Position numbers and translations under genes: made by a program
In this document: piece by piece, positions 16,303-25,647 of the stretch
Layout: the number at the start of each line of letters is the position of its first letter
Numbering within the stretch: position 1 is the first letter of the stretch
Assembly: GCA_965261795.1 (NCBI GenBank)
Contig: OZ253476.1
Location: 2,914,001-2,978,000, forward strand
From: CBDCFV01 sp965261795
Lineage (GTDB): Bacteria; Chloroflexota; Dehalococcoidia; Lucifugimonadales; UBA3495
Direction of reading: 5' to 3'
Length of the DNA: 64,000 bases
Notes under the pieces: generated by a model
The model's database searches: none
Seen by the model: only the letters and a program-made list of their open reading frames with translations
What the model was told of the DNA's origin: nothing

Positions 16303-19038
16303 ATGATGACCGACAAGCCAATCCGACCCAGTGAAGACCCCCTTCTAGTCTTTATCAGCAGCCGACAGGACGAGGAGTTGTCCCGCGCGAGGGCTTTGGC
16401 CATTGCGACGGTGGCCGACTATCCTGGGATGCGGGTCTGGGCCTTCGAGGACGCCCCTGCCAGCTCCGAAGCCGCCCGCGAACGGTACATCACCAATGCA
16501 GGCAGGGCCGACCTCGTGATATGGCTCATCGGGTCGACGACCACCACTGCAATAGTCGAAGAAGTCAGCGCCTGCACGAGGGCCCAAGGCAAACTTCTGG
16601 CCTTCAAACTCCCAGCGACGGACAGGGATGATAAAACAGAGTCACTGATCAAGAGAGTGTCGGATTATGCAACCTGGCGGACGGTGGAGAACGTAGAAGA
16701 CCTGCCAGCCCATATCAAGTCAGCCTTAACTGACGAGATATTGCGGAGGTATCGGGATCCGGCTCCGGTCAACCATGACCTGTTCCTGAGGCAAAAGCAC
16801 CGGGAGAGCACCGCGGATACCAAGCGCCTCTGGACCACATTGGGAGTTCCAGAAGACATCGCCTGGGAGCTCGCCGCCGACCACTCAGTAGGGCACAAAC
16901 TGACATTACCTACTGCGGGAACACTAACAGTAAATGCACAGCAAGGGTCCGGGAAGACGCTGGCAGCACAGCGCCTGTACCAGTTGGCACTGGTAAACCG
17001 GTTGCAGGACCATTCCCAACCCCTGCCCTTATTCTTGAACGCCCGAAACATCAGTGGGGACCTGAAGGACCAGATAGAGGGATATACCCGGGAACACGGA
17101 ACCGTGTACACCCAGAGGGTCCTAGTCATCATAGACAGTCTGGATGAGACAGGCCGCCACAAGGCAAACCAGTTGCTCAATCAGGCACAGTCCTACACGG
17201 ATGCCAACCGAAACGTGGCCGCAGTCCTGATGACCAGGCCCCTGCCCGGGTTAAAACCCTCAGAGGAACCTTTTGTTCTGCCAGAGTGCAACGAAGAGGA
17301 GTTTCTCTTCATTGCGTCAAAGATCGCTGGGCGAGAAGTTAACCAGTTCGAAATTCCCTTCAGGGAATATCGGAGCCGACTTCCACTGTTCGCAACGATA
17401 GTCGGGGCATACTTGAGACAACCCATGCCCATACGGGGAAGGACTCCCAGCCAAATAGTCAGCGAGATAGTTCGGCAAGCGCTGGATGACTCACTTGATG
17501 ACATCGGAGATGCCGAGGAATTCCTGAAGAATCTGGCTGTCGCCTCCATCACCTCAGGACAAAGCGTAGAAAAAGCACTGGTGGCATCGAAAGCATCCGA
17601 ACAGAGCCGTGTGGTTGACTCCCGAATCGTTGTCGAAGAAGGTGGCAAGTTCGACTTCACGCTCGCAATCTTCAGGGAGTGGTTCGCTGCGAGGGCCATT
17701 GTGGAGAGGTCAGTCTCCATTAACGAAATTGAACTGGATACCGACAGGTGGGTAGTCCCACTGGCCATTGCCATTAACTCGGAGAACCCGAACATCGGCC
17801 CGGAAATCATGGAAAAGATCGCCTCCAGAGACCCTGGAATGGCCGGGCTGATACTGGAGGAGGTTAAGCATAACTGGTCAACGGGAGAACCTCCAGAATC
17901 ACTGCCATCAGCCGCGGCAATGGAGATAGGTACCCGCATCAGGAACGCCATGGAAAACTGGAAGGAGGGGCTTGGGCCTCTGATGCCCGCCTTGGAAATG
18001 GTGGACCAGAGCGGAAGCATCCCCACGCTCGGAATCGACGTGCGACCAGGATGGGTCACCACCAGTTGGTACAGAGGAGATAAAGCCCTTGCGCCTGTTG
18101 TCCAACTCCCCGAAGACCTGCATGATCTCTCTAATGAACATTTCGGGGACTGGCCTTCCTCGAGGAGTAGGGGCATAGAACCCACTAGGGTCTGGCCATG
18201 GAGCATCACTCACAATGAACTATCACGGTCACTGTCGGAACAACTCAAAGCGTTTCGACTCGCACTGGATTCCACAGAAGGATTCCACGAATTTGCATAT
18301 GACTTCACCAGTTACCTGCGCAGGAGGAACTTCGAGGCAAGGGACCTACAATCTTCAACCGACGTAATTCACTTTATTGATAAGTGGCTGCTAAAGCTGA
18401 ACAGAGACCCGAGAGGCTCCATCATGTTCGGCTACAAAGAGTATGCCTTCACGGTGCCAGAACTGGAACTTTTCCGAGAAAGGATCTCCGAACTCTCCCG
18501 CGATGGCACAGACATTCTCGTGGATCCCTGGCCAGCGCCAGACAAAAAATGGCCTTCGGGGAGAAGTGGAGGGATGTGGTTCGAGATTTACACTGAAGAA
18601 AGGTTAGTTCAGCGTACGAACGCGATGTTCAATGGAGCACTGCGAATCTATAATCACATAGTAGAATGGTGGCTCCCTGCGTTCAACAAAAGAAACCAAA
18701 TGAGATATACACTGCCCTTTCGGATGCGAGGTGAACTGAGATTACTGGAAGCCAGCAACCCGAACGAGCGGAATGAAGCAGTTCTCATCCACTGGAACGA
18801 ATGGGCAGATGATACCGCCGACTCGGGGGTGTTCATCGAAATGGGTCCAAAGGAGAGAACCACTGACGACGACACTCGGAAGAGAAATCAGGCAGCCCAA
18901 GAGAAATTCGTCGAACAAGGCGTGCCCTACTACAGCGGGTGGCGAGTCTTACCTGGCTATGAGTCTAGACCAGCAACCAAGCTGGCACACGAATGGCTGA
19001 CAGATAACCTCCAAGATCTTCATTGGGCTAAGAGGTAA
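16303..19038 (+). CDS. DUF4062-NACHT (STAND) NTPase, probable antiphage protein
   Basis: A 911-residue single-gene protein. Residues 14-105 match the DUF4062/TIR-like N-terminal module: LLVFISSRQDEELSRAR, a predicted sheet, and ADLVIWLIGSTTT. Then comes a NACHT-type P-loop NTPase with Walker A AQQGSGKT (212-219) and Walker B VLVIIDSLDE (273-282), followed by MTRPLPGL and a winged-helix-like FDFTLAIFREWFAARAI segment. Residues 500-911 are a helical sensor-like region without exact repeats. Such STAND proteins sense phage products, oligomerise and activate the N-terminal effector. It lies 82 bases from an IS5 end, and an IS5 remnant follows, so it may have been mobilised. Confidence 0.85.
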   Translation: MMTDKPIRPSEDPLLVFISSRQDEELSRARALAIATVADYPGMRVWAFEDAPASSEAARERYITNAGRADLVIWLIGSTTTTAIVEEVSACTRAQGKLLAFKLPATDRDDKTESLIKRVSDYATWRTVENVEDLPAHIKSALTDEILRRYRDPAPVNHDLFLRQKHRESTADTKRLWTTLGVPEDIAWELAADHSVGHKLTLPTAGTLTVNAQQGSGKTLAAQRLYQLALVNRLQDHSQPLPLFLNARNISGDLKDQIEGYTREHGTVYTQRVLVIIDSLDETGRHKANQLLNQAQSYTDANRNVAAVLMTRPLPGLKPSEEPFVLPECNEEEFLFIASKIAGREVNQFEIPFREYRSRLPLFATIVGAYLRQPMPIRGRTPSQIVSEIVRQALDDSLDDIGDAEEFLKNLAVASITSGQSVEKALVASKASEQSRVVDSRIVVEEGGKFDFTLAIFREWFAARAIVERSVSINEIELDTDRWVVPLAIAINSENPNIGPEIMEKIASRDPGMAGLILEEVKHNWSTGEPPESLPSAAAMEIGTRIRNAMENWKEGLGPLMPALEMVDQSGSIPTLGIDVRPGWVTTSWYRGDKALAPVVQLPEDLHDLSNEHFGDWPSSRSRGIEPTRVWPWSITHNELSRSLSEQLKAFRLALDSTEGFHEFAYDFTSYLRRRNFEARDLQSSTDVIHFIDKWLLKLNRDPRGSIMFGYKEYAFTVPELELFRERISELSRDGTDILVDPWPAPDKKWPSGRSGGMWFEIYTEERLVQRTNAMFNGALRIYNHIVEWWLPAFNKRNQMRYTLPFRMRGELRLLEASNPNERNEAVLIHWNEWADDTADSGVFIEMGPKERTTDDDTRKRNQAAQEKFVEQGVPYYSGWRVLPGYESRPATKLAHEWLTDNLQDLHWAKR

Positions 19039-19103
19039 CTGGCGGTCACCCAGTTCCAATACACTAAATGGCGTGACTAAAATCTCGGCTACACAAAAAC
19101 ATC

Positions 19104-19436
19104 ATGCCCATCTCCAGCCTCCCGAATTCAGCCGCCGACGCCTGCTCCTTCTGCCACCAGACAGGCAGGCGTCCTGTCCCGTACACACCAGTCCTACAAG
19201 CCGGCTGGACAGAGATGGTCAGCATCGCCTCCGAAACCGCCAGGACCCACACTTTCGACGAGGAGACCCTCTAGCTCTCCCTTGCCGACATCGCTAGGAG
19301 ATCCTACGGAAACTGCGCCTCCGTCAAACAGGCCCTCGAGGAAGGCTGGAAGCAGGGCATCCACTACCAATGCCCAACGGCAGCAAGTCTCCGGCCAGAC
19401 TGCCTCCCAAGAGAACGGAAGAGAAAGCAGGAATGA
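19104..19436 (+). pseudogene. Hypothetical gene with internal amber stop
   Basis: From ATG 19104 the frame reads MPISSLPNSAADACSFCHQT ... THTFDEETL for 56 codons, meets TAG at 19272-19274, and continues coding-like for 53 codons (LSLADIARRSYGNCASV ... WKQGIHYQCP) to TGA. Composition and the CSFC/CPT cysteines look consistent across the stop. TAG is used as a normal terminator elsewhere in the window, so a nonsense mutation is more likely than recoding. Family unknown. Confidence 0.45.
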
Positions 19437-19715
19437 AGCCGAGCGAGGAACCGGTGACGCTCCCGTTGTTACGTACTCACTGGACCACTTCCGAAATTCG
19501 CCCAAATGAGCAGAATCCGTCACCAAGCTAACCAACTGCCAGACGGCTTTCGTCAACGTGCCGGAGGATTCAAGCCGGGTTGAGGACGGGAACCGAGTAG
19601 CGCAATTTTCTCTAGTATGCAAGGCGGGACAACGGACCGCCGAAATGCGATTTACGAAAAATTCAGCGCATGGGAACAACCCGGAATTTTTCGCAGGGCC
19701 AGCTTTGCGGGTAAA
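19437..19715. other. Degraded intergenic sequence
   Basis: No intact gene is seen. A segment around 19480-19525 (ggaccacttccgaaattcgccc) resembles 56957-57000 (gggccacttcgcaaattccc), suggesting a dispersed repeat. Confidence 0.35.
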
Positions 19716-19885
19716 ATTCTCATATATTCCCAACTGCGGCACATGGTGGAAAATGGCTTCCTCCATCTCAAACAAATGGAGGGGAGTGGCAACCCGTTAT
19801 GCTAAAAGGTCCGCTTCTTTCCTGGCTATCTGCCAGATCCGGGCCCTGGTGCTTTGGACCAAACTATTTTGACGACGCTCCCTAA
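19716..19885 (+). mobile_element. 3' remnant of an IS5-family element
   Basis: Translated pieces (LRHMVENGFLHLKQ in one frame, then WRGVATRYAKRSASFLAICQIRALVLWTKL in another) match the end of the IS5 transposase above, with a frame shift between them. TTTGACGACGCTCCCTA at 19869-19885 is the matching inverted-repeat end. The 5' part of the element is gone; similarity cannot be followed reliably before 19716. It differs from the two intact copies, so it comes from an older or different insertion. Confidence 0.7.
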
Positions 19886-19972
19886 TACTACAGCCGCACT
19901 AACGCTAACTCGGTACTTTCGACCTCAAATATAGCTCAATTTCATTGAGAGGACAGACGTTGGCCGTAGCTA

Positions 19973-21091
19973 GTAGTCAGTCAACCTTGGAATCAAAGGG
20001 ATAGAGGCGGTGAAGTTTGGTTCGGGCGTCCTGGGTGTTGAAGCGCCAGTTGATGGTGGCTTGGGCGGTGTTGCGCCGCGTAACCAGGGCCTGGACCTCC
20101 CGCCCGAGAGCTTCCTCGTCGGGGAGTCGCTGTCTGAGGCAGGAGCGGGACAGTACGCTGAACTCGATTTCCGCCATATTCAACCAACTCCCGTGCTTGG
20201 GGGTGTAGTAGAACTCCAGCCGTTTGGCAATCCGCCGGGCCTCTGCTGCCGGGAACGCCTCGTACAGCGACGCCATGCGGTGAGTGTTCAAGTTGTCCAG
20301 GACGACCCGGACCACCTCGACCTCCGGATAGGCCTCGTCCACCAGCCATCGCATCTGTTGGGCAAAGTCCTCCATCGTGCGCCGTTGGGCCACCGCCACG
20401 TGCCGCCACCCGGCCTGCGGCTCGCAGGCCAAGAACAGGTTGCGGACGCCCTCGCGCCGATACTCGTAGTCCTGCCGCAGCGGAATTCCGGGCCGGGGCG
20501 GCAGAGATGGCCGGGGCTCCGCCAACAACTGGGTGGAGGTCTCGTCAAAGCAGACCACCGGCCTTCGCGGGTCATACGGCTCTTCGTATAGGTCCAGCAC
20601 TTCCTCCATGTGTGCCACGAAGTCGGCGCTCACCTTGGGGATGCACCACTCTTTCTTCTGCCACGGCTTGAGAGCGTTTTTTTGAGCCGCTGGCGCACCC
20701 CTTCGTCGGACATGGAGGACGCCAACCCCAACTCGACCACCTTGCCAGCCAGCAGGCGCAGGGTCCAGTGGTCATGCCCCTCCGGGGCTGGGCTGCAGGC
20801 CAGCGCTACCAGGTGAGCCTCACCCCGGTCGTCCAACTTTCGGTACCGGTGGGCTTGGGTGCGCTCCCATAGGGCCCCTTCCAACCCATCCTCGACAAAC
20901 CGCCGCTTGATCCGGTACACCGTGCCCTTCGCCACATCGAGGGCTTCGGCCACCTGGGGTACCGGCGAACCGTCGCCGGTCTTGAGCAGAATCCGCGCCC
21001 GGATGGTCATCCGAGCTGGACTCTTCCCGCCGCGTACCAGGCGTTGGAGATTTTCCCGTTCTTCCGGCGTCAGCCGGACTGCGCAGTCCAT
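19973..21091 (-). mobile_element. IS630-family element, 5' truncated
   Basis: The transposase-3' end is intact: GTAGTCAGTCAACC at 19973 next to TA (19971-19972), the IS630 target dinucleotide. The other end is missing. Compared with the related IS630 at 52021, the sequence breaks within the first few codons of the transposase at about 21091 and passes directly into a TraG-like gene remnant. A deletion or recombination removed the terminal repeat, so the element cannot transpose. Confidence 0.85.
19977..21091 (-). pseudogene. IS630 transposase, two frames, N-terminus lost
   Basis: The N-terminal frame (20630-21091) carries a helix-turn-helix region (VPQVAEALDVAKGTVYRIKRR). The C-terminal frame (19977-20633) has the DDE residues in VVCFDETS, VVLDNLNTH and GSWLNMAEIEF. 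The frames join at a run of seven A (on the minus strand, LKK then NALKPW after a -1 shift), the same arrangement as the IS630 at 52 kb. The first few residues are absent because the element is cut there. Confidence 0.85.
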
Positions 21092-21669
21092 GCCCGGCGT
21101 CGATTACGAGTCCATGCTCAGCGAGCTGGGCAAGTACGGCGCGTCCTTCATCCTGGCTACCCAGAGCCTGGCCAAGCTGGAAGACCTCTCCCGCACCATG
21201 CGCGACACCAGCCGGGCCAATGTGGGTTGCCTGGCCGTGTTCCAGGTTGCAGGCAGCGACGCCCGCCATCTGGTTTGGGAGCTGGGCAAGGACCGGGTCA
21301 GTGAGGACGACATCGTGTCCCTGAACGTCCATCACTGCTACGTGCGGGCCACCGTGGGCACCGAGCGGATGCCCCCCTCTCCATGAAGCTCCTGAAGCCG
21401 GAGCCGGGGGACCCGCAGGCGCCGCCCGCATCCGCGCCGACGCTGCCGCCTACCTGCGGCCCAACGACGCCGGGGACGCCGAGGGACGCCGCCGGGTCGG
21501 CGAGTACCGCCGGCTGCTGGCGGACCGGCAGCAGGGCGGCGGCCCCCAACCGCCGGGGCAGAACGGGGCATCGCCGGCACCCGCCGGTGACGATGCCGGT
21601 GACCGGGAGCAGGACGAGGTCAGCCAGTACCGGCGGCTGCTGGCGGCGATGGAGGAGGACGGGGAATGA
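21092..21669 (+). pseudogene. C-terminal remnant of TraG/HerA-like ATPase
   Basis: PGVDYESMLSELGKYGASFILATQSLAKL and HHCYVRATVGTERMP align with the end of the intact ATPase at 31549-34764 (DWEGMFAEIRKYG, LLATQSLARL, RHCCVRVNSDTV). After ERMPP a lost base shifts the frame (SMKLLKPEP), and a second shift leads to a coding-like tail (EYRRLLADRQQGGG ... EVSQYRRLLAAMEEDGE). The tail's stop overlaps the next start by four bases. The 5' three-quarters, including Walker A, is replaced by the IS630 fragment. Confidence 0.75.
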
Positions 21670-23319
21670 TACCCGCAGGTTGCGAGATAGCTACGCTCCG
21701 CCGCCTGGCGGAGATGCCCTTCCTGGAACGGCTGGAGCTGGCCGCCGTCTCCGGCTGGTCCCGGGGTGCGGTCTACGCCGCGATGGACCGGTTGCAGCAA
21801 TGGGGGATGGTTGACGCCATCCCCCATGCTTCGGAACTGATTACCCCCACCGCCCGCTACTATCTCACCGCCGACGGCCTGCGGGGGTTGGCCGGCGACG
21901 AGGGTGCCACCGTCGACCAACTGCTTGACACCCGGCCCGTGTCCGCCCGGTGGCGTCGCGTGCTGCTGGAACGCCTGGACGCCCTTGGAGTCATCTACCG
22001 CGTCGCCGCCGCTCTCTCCAACATCGCCCACCCCGTCGGATTCCGGTGGTATCGGGCCGGTCCGCCGGACGCGGGAATCGTCCTCCCTGACGGATGCTGC
22101 TTCACCGTGGTGCGCCAGGGCAACGCCGCCGACCGCGCCGCCTTCGCCAAGCGGCTCTGGCGGCTGTCCGAGGAGGCGCGGCCTGGGGGCGTGTTGCTGC
22201 TGACTCCCGACGATGTGCGGCTGCGCCAGGCGAGCCGGGCCCTGGACTCCCTGCCCCTGCTGGGCTTCCTAGCGCTGGAGGGCGACGCGGCCCGCGACGA
22301 TGCCGCTGGGCGGCAGGTCTGGCGCACGCCCTCCGCCCCCGTCCCGTTGAGCCTGCGGGAAGTCCTGGACTACGCGCGTCCCGGTGGGGAACCGTCTGCC
22401 GGGACCCTGCCCCGCCGCAAGTCCCTTCCCGCAGACCTGGACCTGGACTCCGCCGGAAACGTGGTTCCGACCTGCCTGCTGCCCGCTTTGCTGAAGCCCG
22501 CCGAGAAGCGCGCCCTGGACCTGTTGTCCGACTGGCCCTGGCTGGCGCCGGCCCACCTGGGGCAGTTGATGGGAGTGGGGCGCGCCAGGCTCTACCAGGT
22601 ACTGGAACGGCTCAGGGAGCATGGGTTGGTGATTGCCGCCGATATGGAGGGACGCCGCTGTCTGGCCCTTTCCGATAGGGGGTTGGCGGCGCTGGCCCGC
22701 CGGGACCGGACTGCCGTGGGGACGGCCCGGCAGCGGTGGAGCGCCGCGCCGGTGAAGCCGGGAGCCCCGTTGACCTGGCGCAACGTCCGCGGCTCCCGCA
22801 TCCGCCAGTTGCTGCGCAACCTGGACCACACCCAGGCCGTCCACTGGTTCCTGGCGGTGCTGGCAAATCAAGCCCGGTTTCAGGGTTGGGAGGCTGCCCG
22901 GTTCGACCCGCCCCGGCGGGCGACCCGCTTCTTCCCCCACCACGACCGCCTCCACTCGGTGCGGCCCGACGCCTTTGGCGTGCTGAGACGCGAGGGGAAG
23001 GAGCGGCCATTTTTCCTGGAATTGGGAGTGGCGGGCGGTGCGGCCGGTTACGATGGCGGCCCGTATCGCGCCCTACCTGCGCTACTACGCCTCCAACCGG
23101 CCCCTGGACGACCACGGCGCCATTCCCGTCGTGCTGGTGGTCTTCGACGACGACCTGGCCGCCGGCCACTTCCTGCGGGTGGCGGCAGATGAAATGAAGC
23201 GGGCCGGGGTCAGGGTGCCCCTGTGGGTGTCCCACAAGGCCGCCCTGCAAAGGCTGGGGTCGCTGGGCGCAGCCTGGCAGAGGCCCGGCAGGTGGAACAC
23301 ACCACACCCTTTCATCTAA
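21666..23319 (+). pseudogene. Replication-relaxation-like protein, frameshifted copy
   Basis: Two winged-helix-like regions (residues 10-60, WSRGAVYAAMDRLQQWGMV; and 280-330, RARLYQVLERLREHGLV) and a C-terminal domain (RLHSVRPDAFGVLRREGK) match the intact protein at 30052-31545. Around 23028 one extra T in gaattggg shifts the frame. Without it the reading continues LEWEWRAVRPVTMAARIAPYL and ends at 23319 with strands VVLVVFDDD and VPLWVSH. It overlaps the preceding ATPase remnant in ATGA fashion, so this is a second, decayed copy of the ATPase/relaxation pair. Confidence 0.7.
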
Positions 23320-23410
23320 CCAGCATAAGTCTTCGTTTTGGTAGCGACCAATGCAGATACAGAATCTTCAAACTGATCCAGTCGGTGATCTTTATTGCAT
23401 GTGACGCTGG

Positions 23411-24208
23411 TTAGTCCACAGGACGTTGCCGATACCTTTGCAAATCCTCCACAGTCATCTGATCTTGTTCAACAAGCTGATAATGTCTCTCCGACACTAT
23501 CCTAACTTCATCGTCCTGCAATTCGAACTCGAACAGAGCAATGGTATCGTTTTCCATCACCTGCGCGGCTACTGGCCGACAAATTAGCGAATTCCATCTT
23601 TGTTCACACAAAGCGATATCTTGTTCGAGTTGCACTCTCCCAACATGGTCGCGTTCAGATTTAGCTTGTACCGGAATTATGTACTGCGACCCCCGCCGAT
23701 CAATCCCTACGTAAATCTCATCTGTTTCCACCTGCCCGATTTCCTCAACGGTGGTCCTCAAGTGATTTTGCAGCGAATAGCAGGTTATTCCCAAGAAAAC
23801 ATCAATCAAACGGTTGTACCGTAGGCGTGCCAGCAATGACTGCTCGTCGCTCTCGGAATGCCAGGCTACGATCCCGGGAGTTGCGTCCGGAACCTTGGTA
23901 ACTGCTAGATCGGGATTGGGTAGGATGGGTCTGTCTGGCACCAAAGCGAGTCGGTAGATACTCCTTCCACCGCTCCGCCAAATCCATGTTTCTCCATCAG
24001 GCGCGGTTGCTATGATCCGAGGAGGGTTCAGGCCCCTGTACCGGAAGCTGTAAGGTATATCTCCGATGTTGAGAGGGCGTTCTATGTTGAGCTCCGCGGC
24101 AGCATCGACAAGGTCTTGCCTAGTGAACTCAACCTGACGAGAACCGGGGACGTACTTGTCGAAGAACACCTTCGTCAAGATTTGTTCATATCTGCTTGGT
24201 TCCCGCAT
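23411..24208 (-). CDS. Putative type II restriction endonuclease
   Basis: A 265-residue protein starting at ATG 24208 (MREPSRYEQILTKVFF), 16 bases after the methyltransferase stop. The segment TDEIYVGIDRRGSQYIIPVQAKS fits a PD-(D/E)xK core (acidic E/D, then Q-A-K on the next strand), the usual nuclease site of type II enzymes. An N-terminal region with RQDLVDAAAELNI may be the recognition domain. Pairing with an adjacent co-directional DNA methyltransferase supports the role. Recognition sequence unknown. The frame can extend to 24253, overlapping the methyltransferase. Confidence 0.75.
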   Translation of the reverse strand: MREPSRYEQILTKVFFDKYVPGSRQVEFTRQDLVDAAAELNIERPLNIGDIPYSFRYRGLNPPRIIATAPDGETWIWRSGGRSIYRLALVPDRPILPNPDLAVTKVPDATPGIVAWHSESDEQSLLARLRYNRLIDVFLGITCYSLQNHLRTTVEEIGQVETDEIYVGIDRRGSQYIIPVQAKSERDHVGRVQLEQDIALCEQRWNSLICRPVAAQVMENDTIALFEFELQDDEVRIVSERHYQLVEQDQMTVEDLQRYRQRPVD

Positions 24209-24224
24209 CTGCGATACCTCGTTC

Positions 24225-25547
24225 CTAATCGTTGTTCCACTCCAACAGGACAACCTCCTCCCGTAGATGCTGACCAGTAGCGGTGGAAAATCTAGTACGG
24301 AAAAGGTCTATCCCGGTCACGCGATAACCTAATGACTCCGCTATGTCCGCAATTATCTGACCTGTGGGGATCATTACTCGGAGGAATGACGCCTGATCAC
24401 CTACGACATACGCCAGTTGCGCTCCCGGCCGTAGGACGGTTTTCAAAGAAGAGAGGTGCTTTGACATGCCTCCGAAATACAGTTGGGTTACCCTGGCGTA
24501 CAACCGTTCAAACCCCGATGTTTTGCCCAATTCGACGCGCCGGTGCTCTATTGCATCGGCGATATCGCCGATGCTTCGGAAATTGGCGACTGCCAGATCA
24601 TCGGAGTCGTTCTTGTAAACGCCCCTCGTATTTGATCTCAAGAGAGACTCCTTGACTTGCCGCAGTTCCCGACGGTTCGTAATCAATCCTAAGATTACCG
24701 ACTCCAAACGAGTGGTCCTGGTATAGTCTTTTTCGTTCGGGTACGGTGGAGACGTGATTACCGCATCCACGGATTTAGGTGCGAGTGCTCGATCCATATT
24801 CCGGGTGTCGAACCTGATGATACGCGCCGGGACGTCCGAACGATCACGAACAAATCGTAAATCGTCGGCCATGCTTTGAATACGTTGCCCCCATTCTTCT
24901 AAGACAGGAGCATCAGCTTTAATTCGCCCAACTCCCACTTCTGGGCCGAATTTCAAATTGCTCACGCCGTTTACAAGTGCACCGGCGAGAGCTAGTCGAC
25001 CGAACTGGCGAAGTTTGGCGTCCCCATGCTCATCAATCTTGTCCAAAAGGGTTAACGTTTTCAGTGCCGGCCCGGGACTGATGGAATTTTTTATCAGTAG
25101 CTTGGATTCATCGGGGCCCAAGAGTTCGGTGAGAAAATCGGTAGATTCCGGACCACCGCTATTGCGAGTAACCGCAGTTTGTTCCGTATCGCGCATTGTT
25201 GCGTTGAACGACTCTGCAACCTGATTCGCATACGCCAAGACAACATCACTGCCGACTGTCCAGTCGACCTTGACCGAACTGGCGAAGTAAGCCATCGGGT
25301 GGGAGTCAATTCCTATGCTATCTATGCCGATTTTCTTGCACTCTACCAACGTCGTTCCTGCGCCACAGAAAGGATCCAGGACGACCTCGGATCTGTCGAT
25401 CCCGAACCGTTCGACGTACGACCTGACCAGGTGAGGCGGGAACGATTGGACGAAGCGGTACCAATCATGGACGACGCGGTCATCCAAGCGCAACTGGTTT
25501 GGTCTAGATGAAGGGCTGTCGTCAGTTGGCGATGTCGTGCAGGGCAT
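24225..25547 (-). CDS. DNA methyltransferase (type II, SPPY class)
   Basis: A 440-residue DNA methyltransferase. Motif I DPFCGAGTT (58-66) binds S-adenosylmethionine; catalytic motif IV is TSPPY (265-269), which is typical of N4-cytosine or some N6-adenine enzymes. The gap of about 200 residues between them probably holds the target-recognition region. It methylates the site cut by the downstream nuclease, making a complete restriction-modification pair. No clear SD is seen for the ATG at 25547. Codon use is less GC-rich than the flanking backbone, suggesting separate acquisition. Confidence 0.9.
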   Translation of the reverse strand: MPCTTSPTDDSPSSRPNQLRLDDRVVHDWYRFVQSFPPHLVRSYVERFGIDRSEVVLDPFCGAGTTLVECKKIGIDSIGIDSHPMAYFASSVKVDWTVGSDVVLAYANQVAESFNATMRDTEQTAVTRNSGGPESTDFLTELLGPDESKLLIKNSISPGPALKTLTLLDKIDEHGDAKLRQFGRLALAGALVNGVSNLKFGPEVGVGRIKADAPVLEEWGQRIQSMADDLRFVRDRSDVPARIIRFDTRNMDRALAPKSVDAVITSPPYPNEKDYTRTTRLESVILGLITNRRELRQVKESLLRSNTRGVYKNDSDDLAVANFRSIGDIADAIEHRRVELGKTSGFERLYARVTQLYFGGMSKHLSSLKTVLRPGAQLAYVVGDQASFLRVMIPTGQIIADIAESLGYRVTGIDLFRTRFSTATGQHLREEVVLLEWNND

Positions 25548-25647
25548 AATCGTTCAACACGGGAGGTACAGATTCCTTCGGTTCTTTTTGGCACAGGCTA
25601 ATTGCCGAGTTTACCACCGTCCTTCCGCCCACTCAACCTCTTCGATA

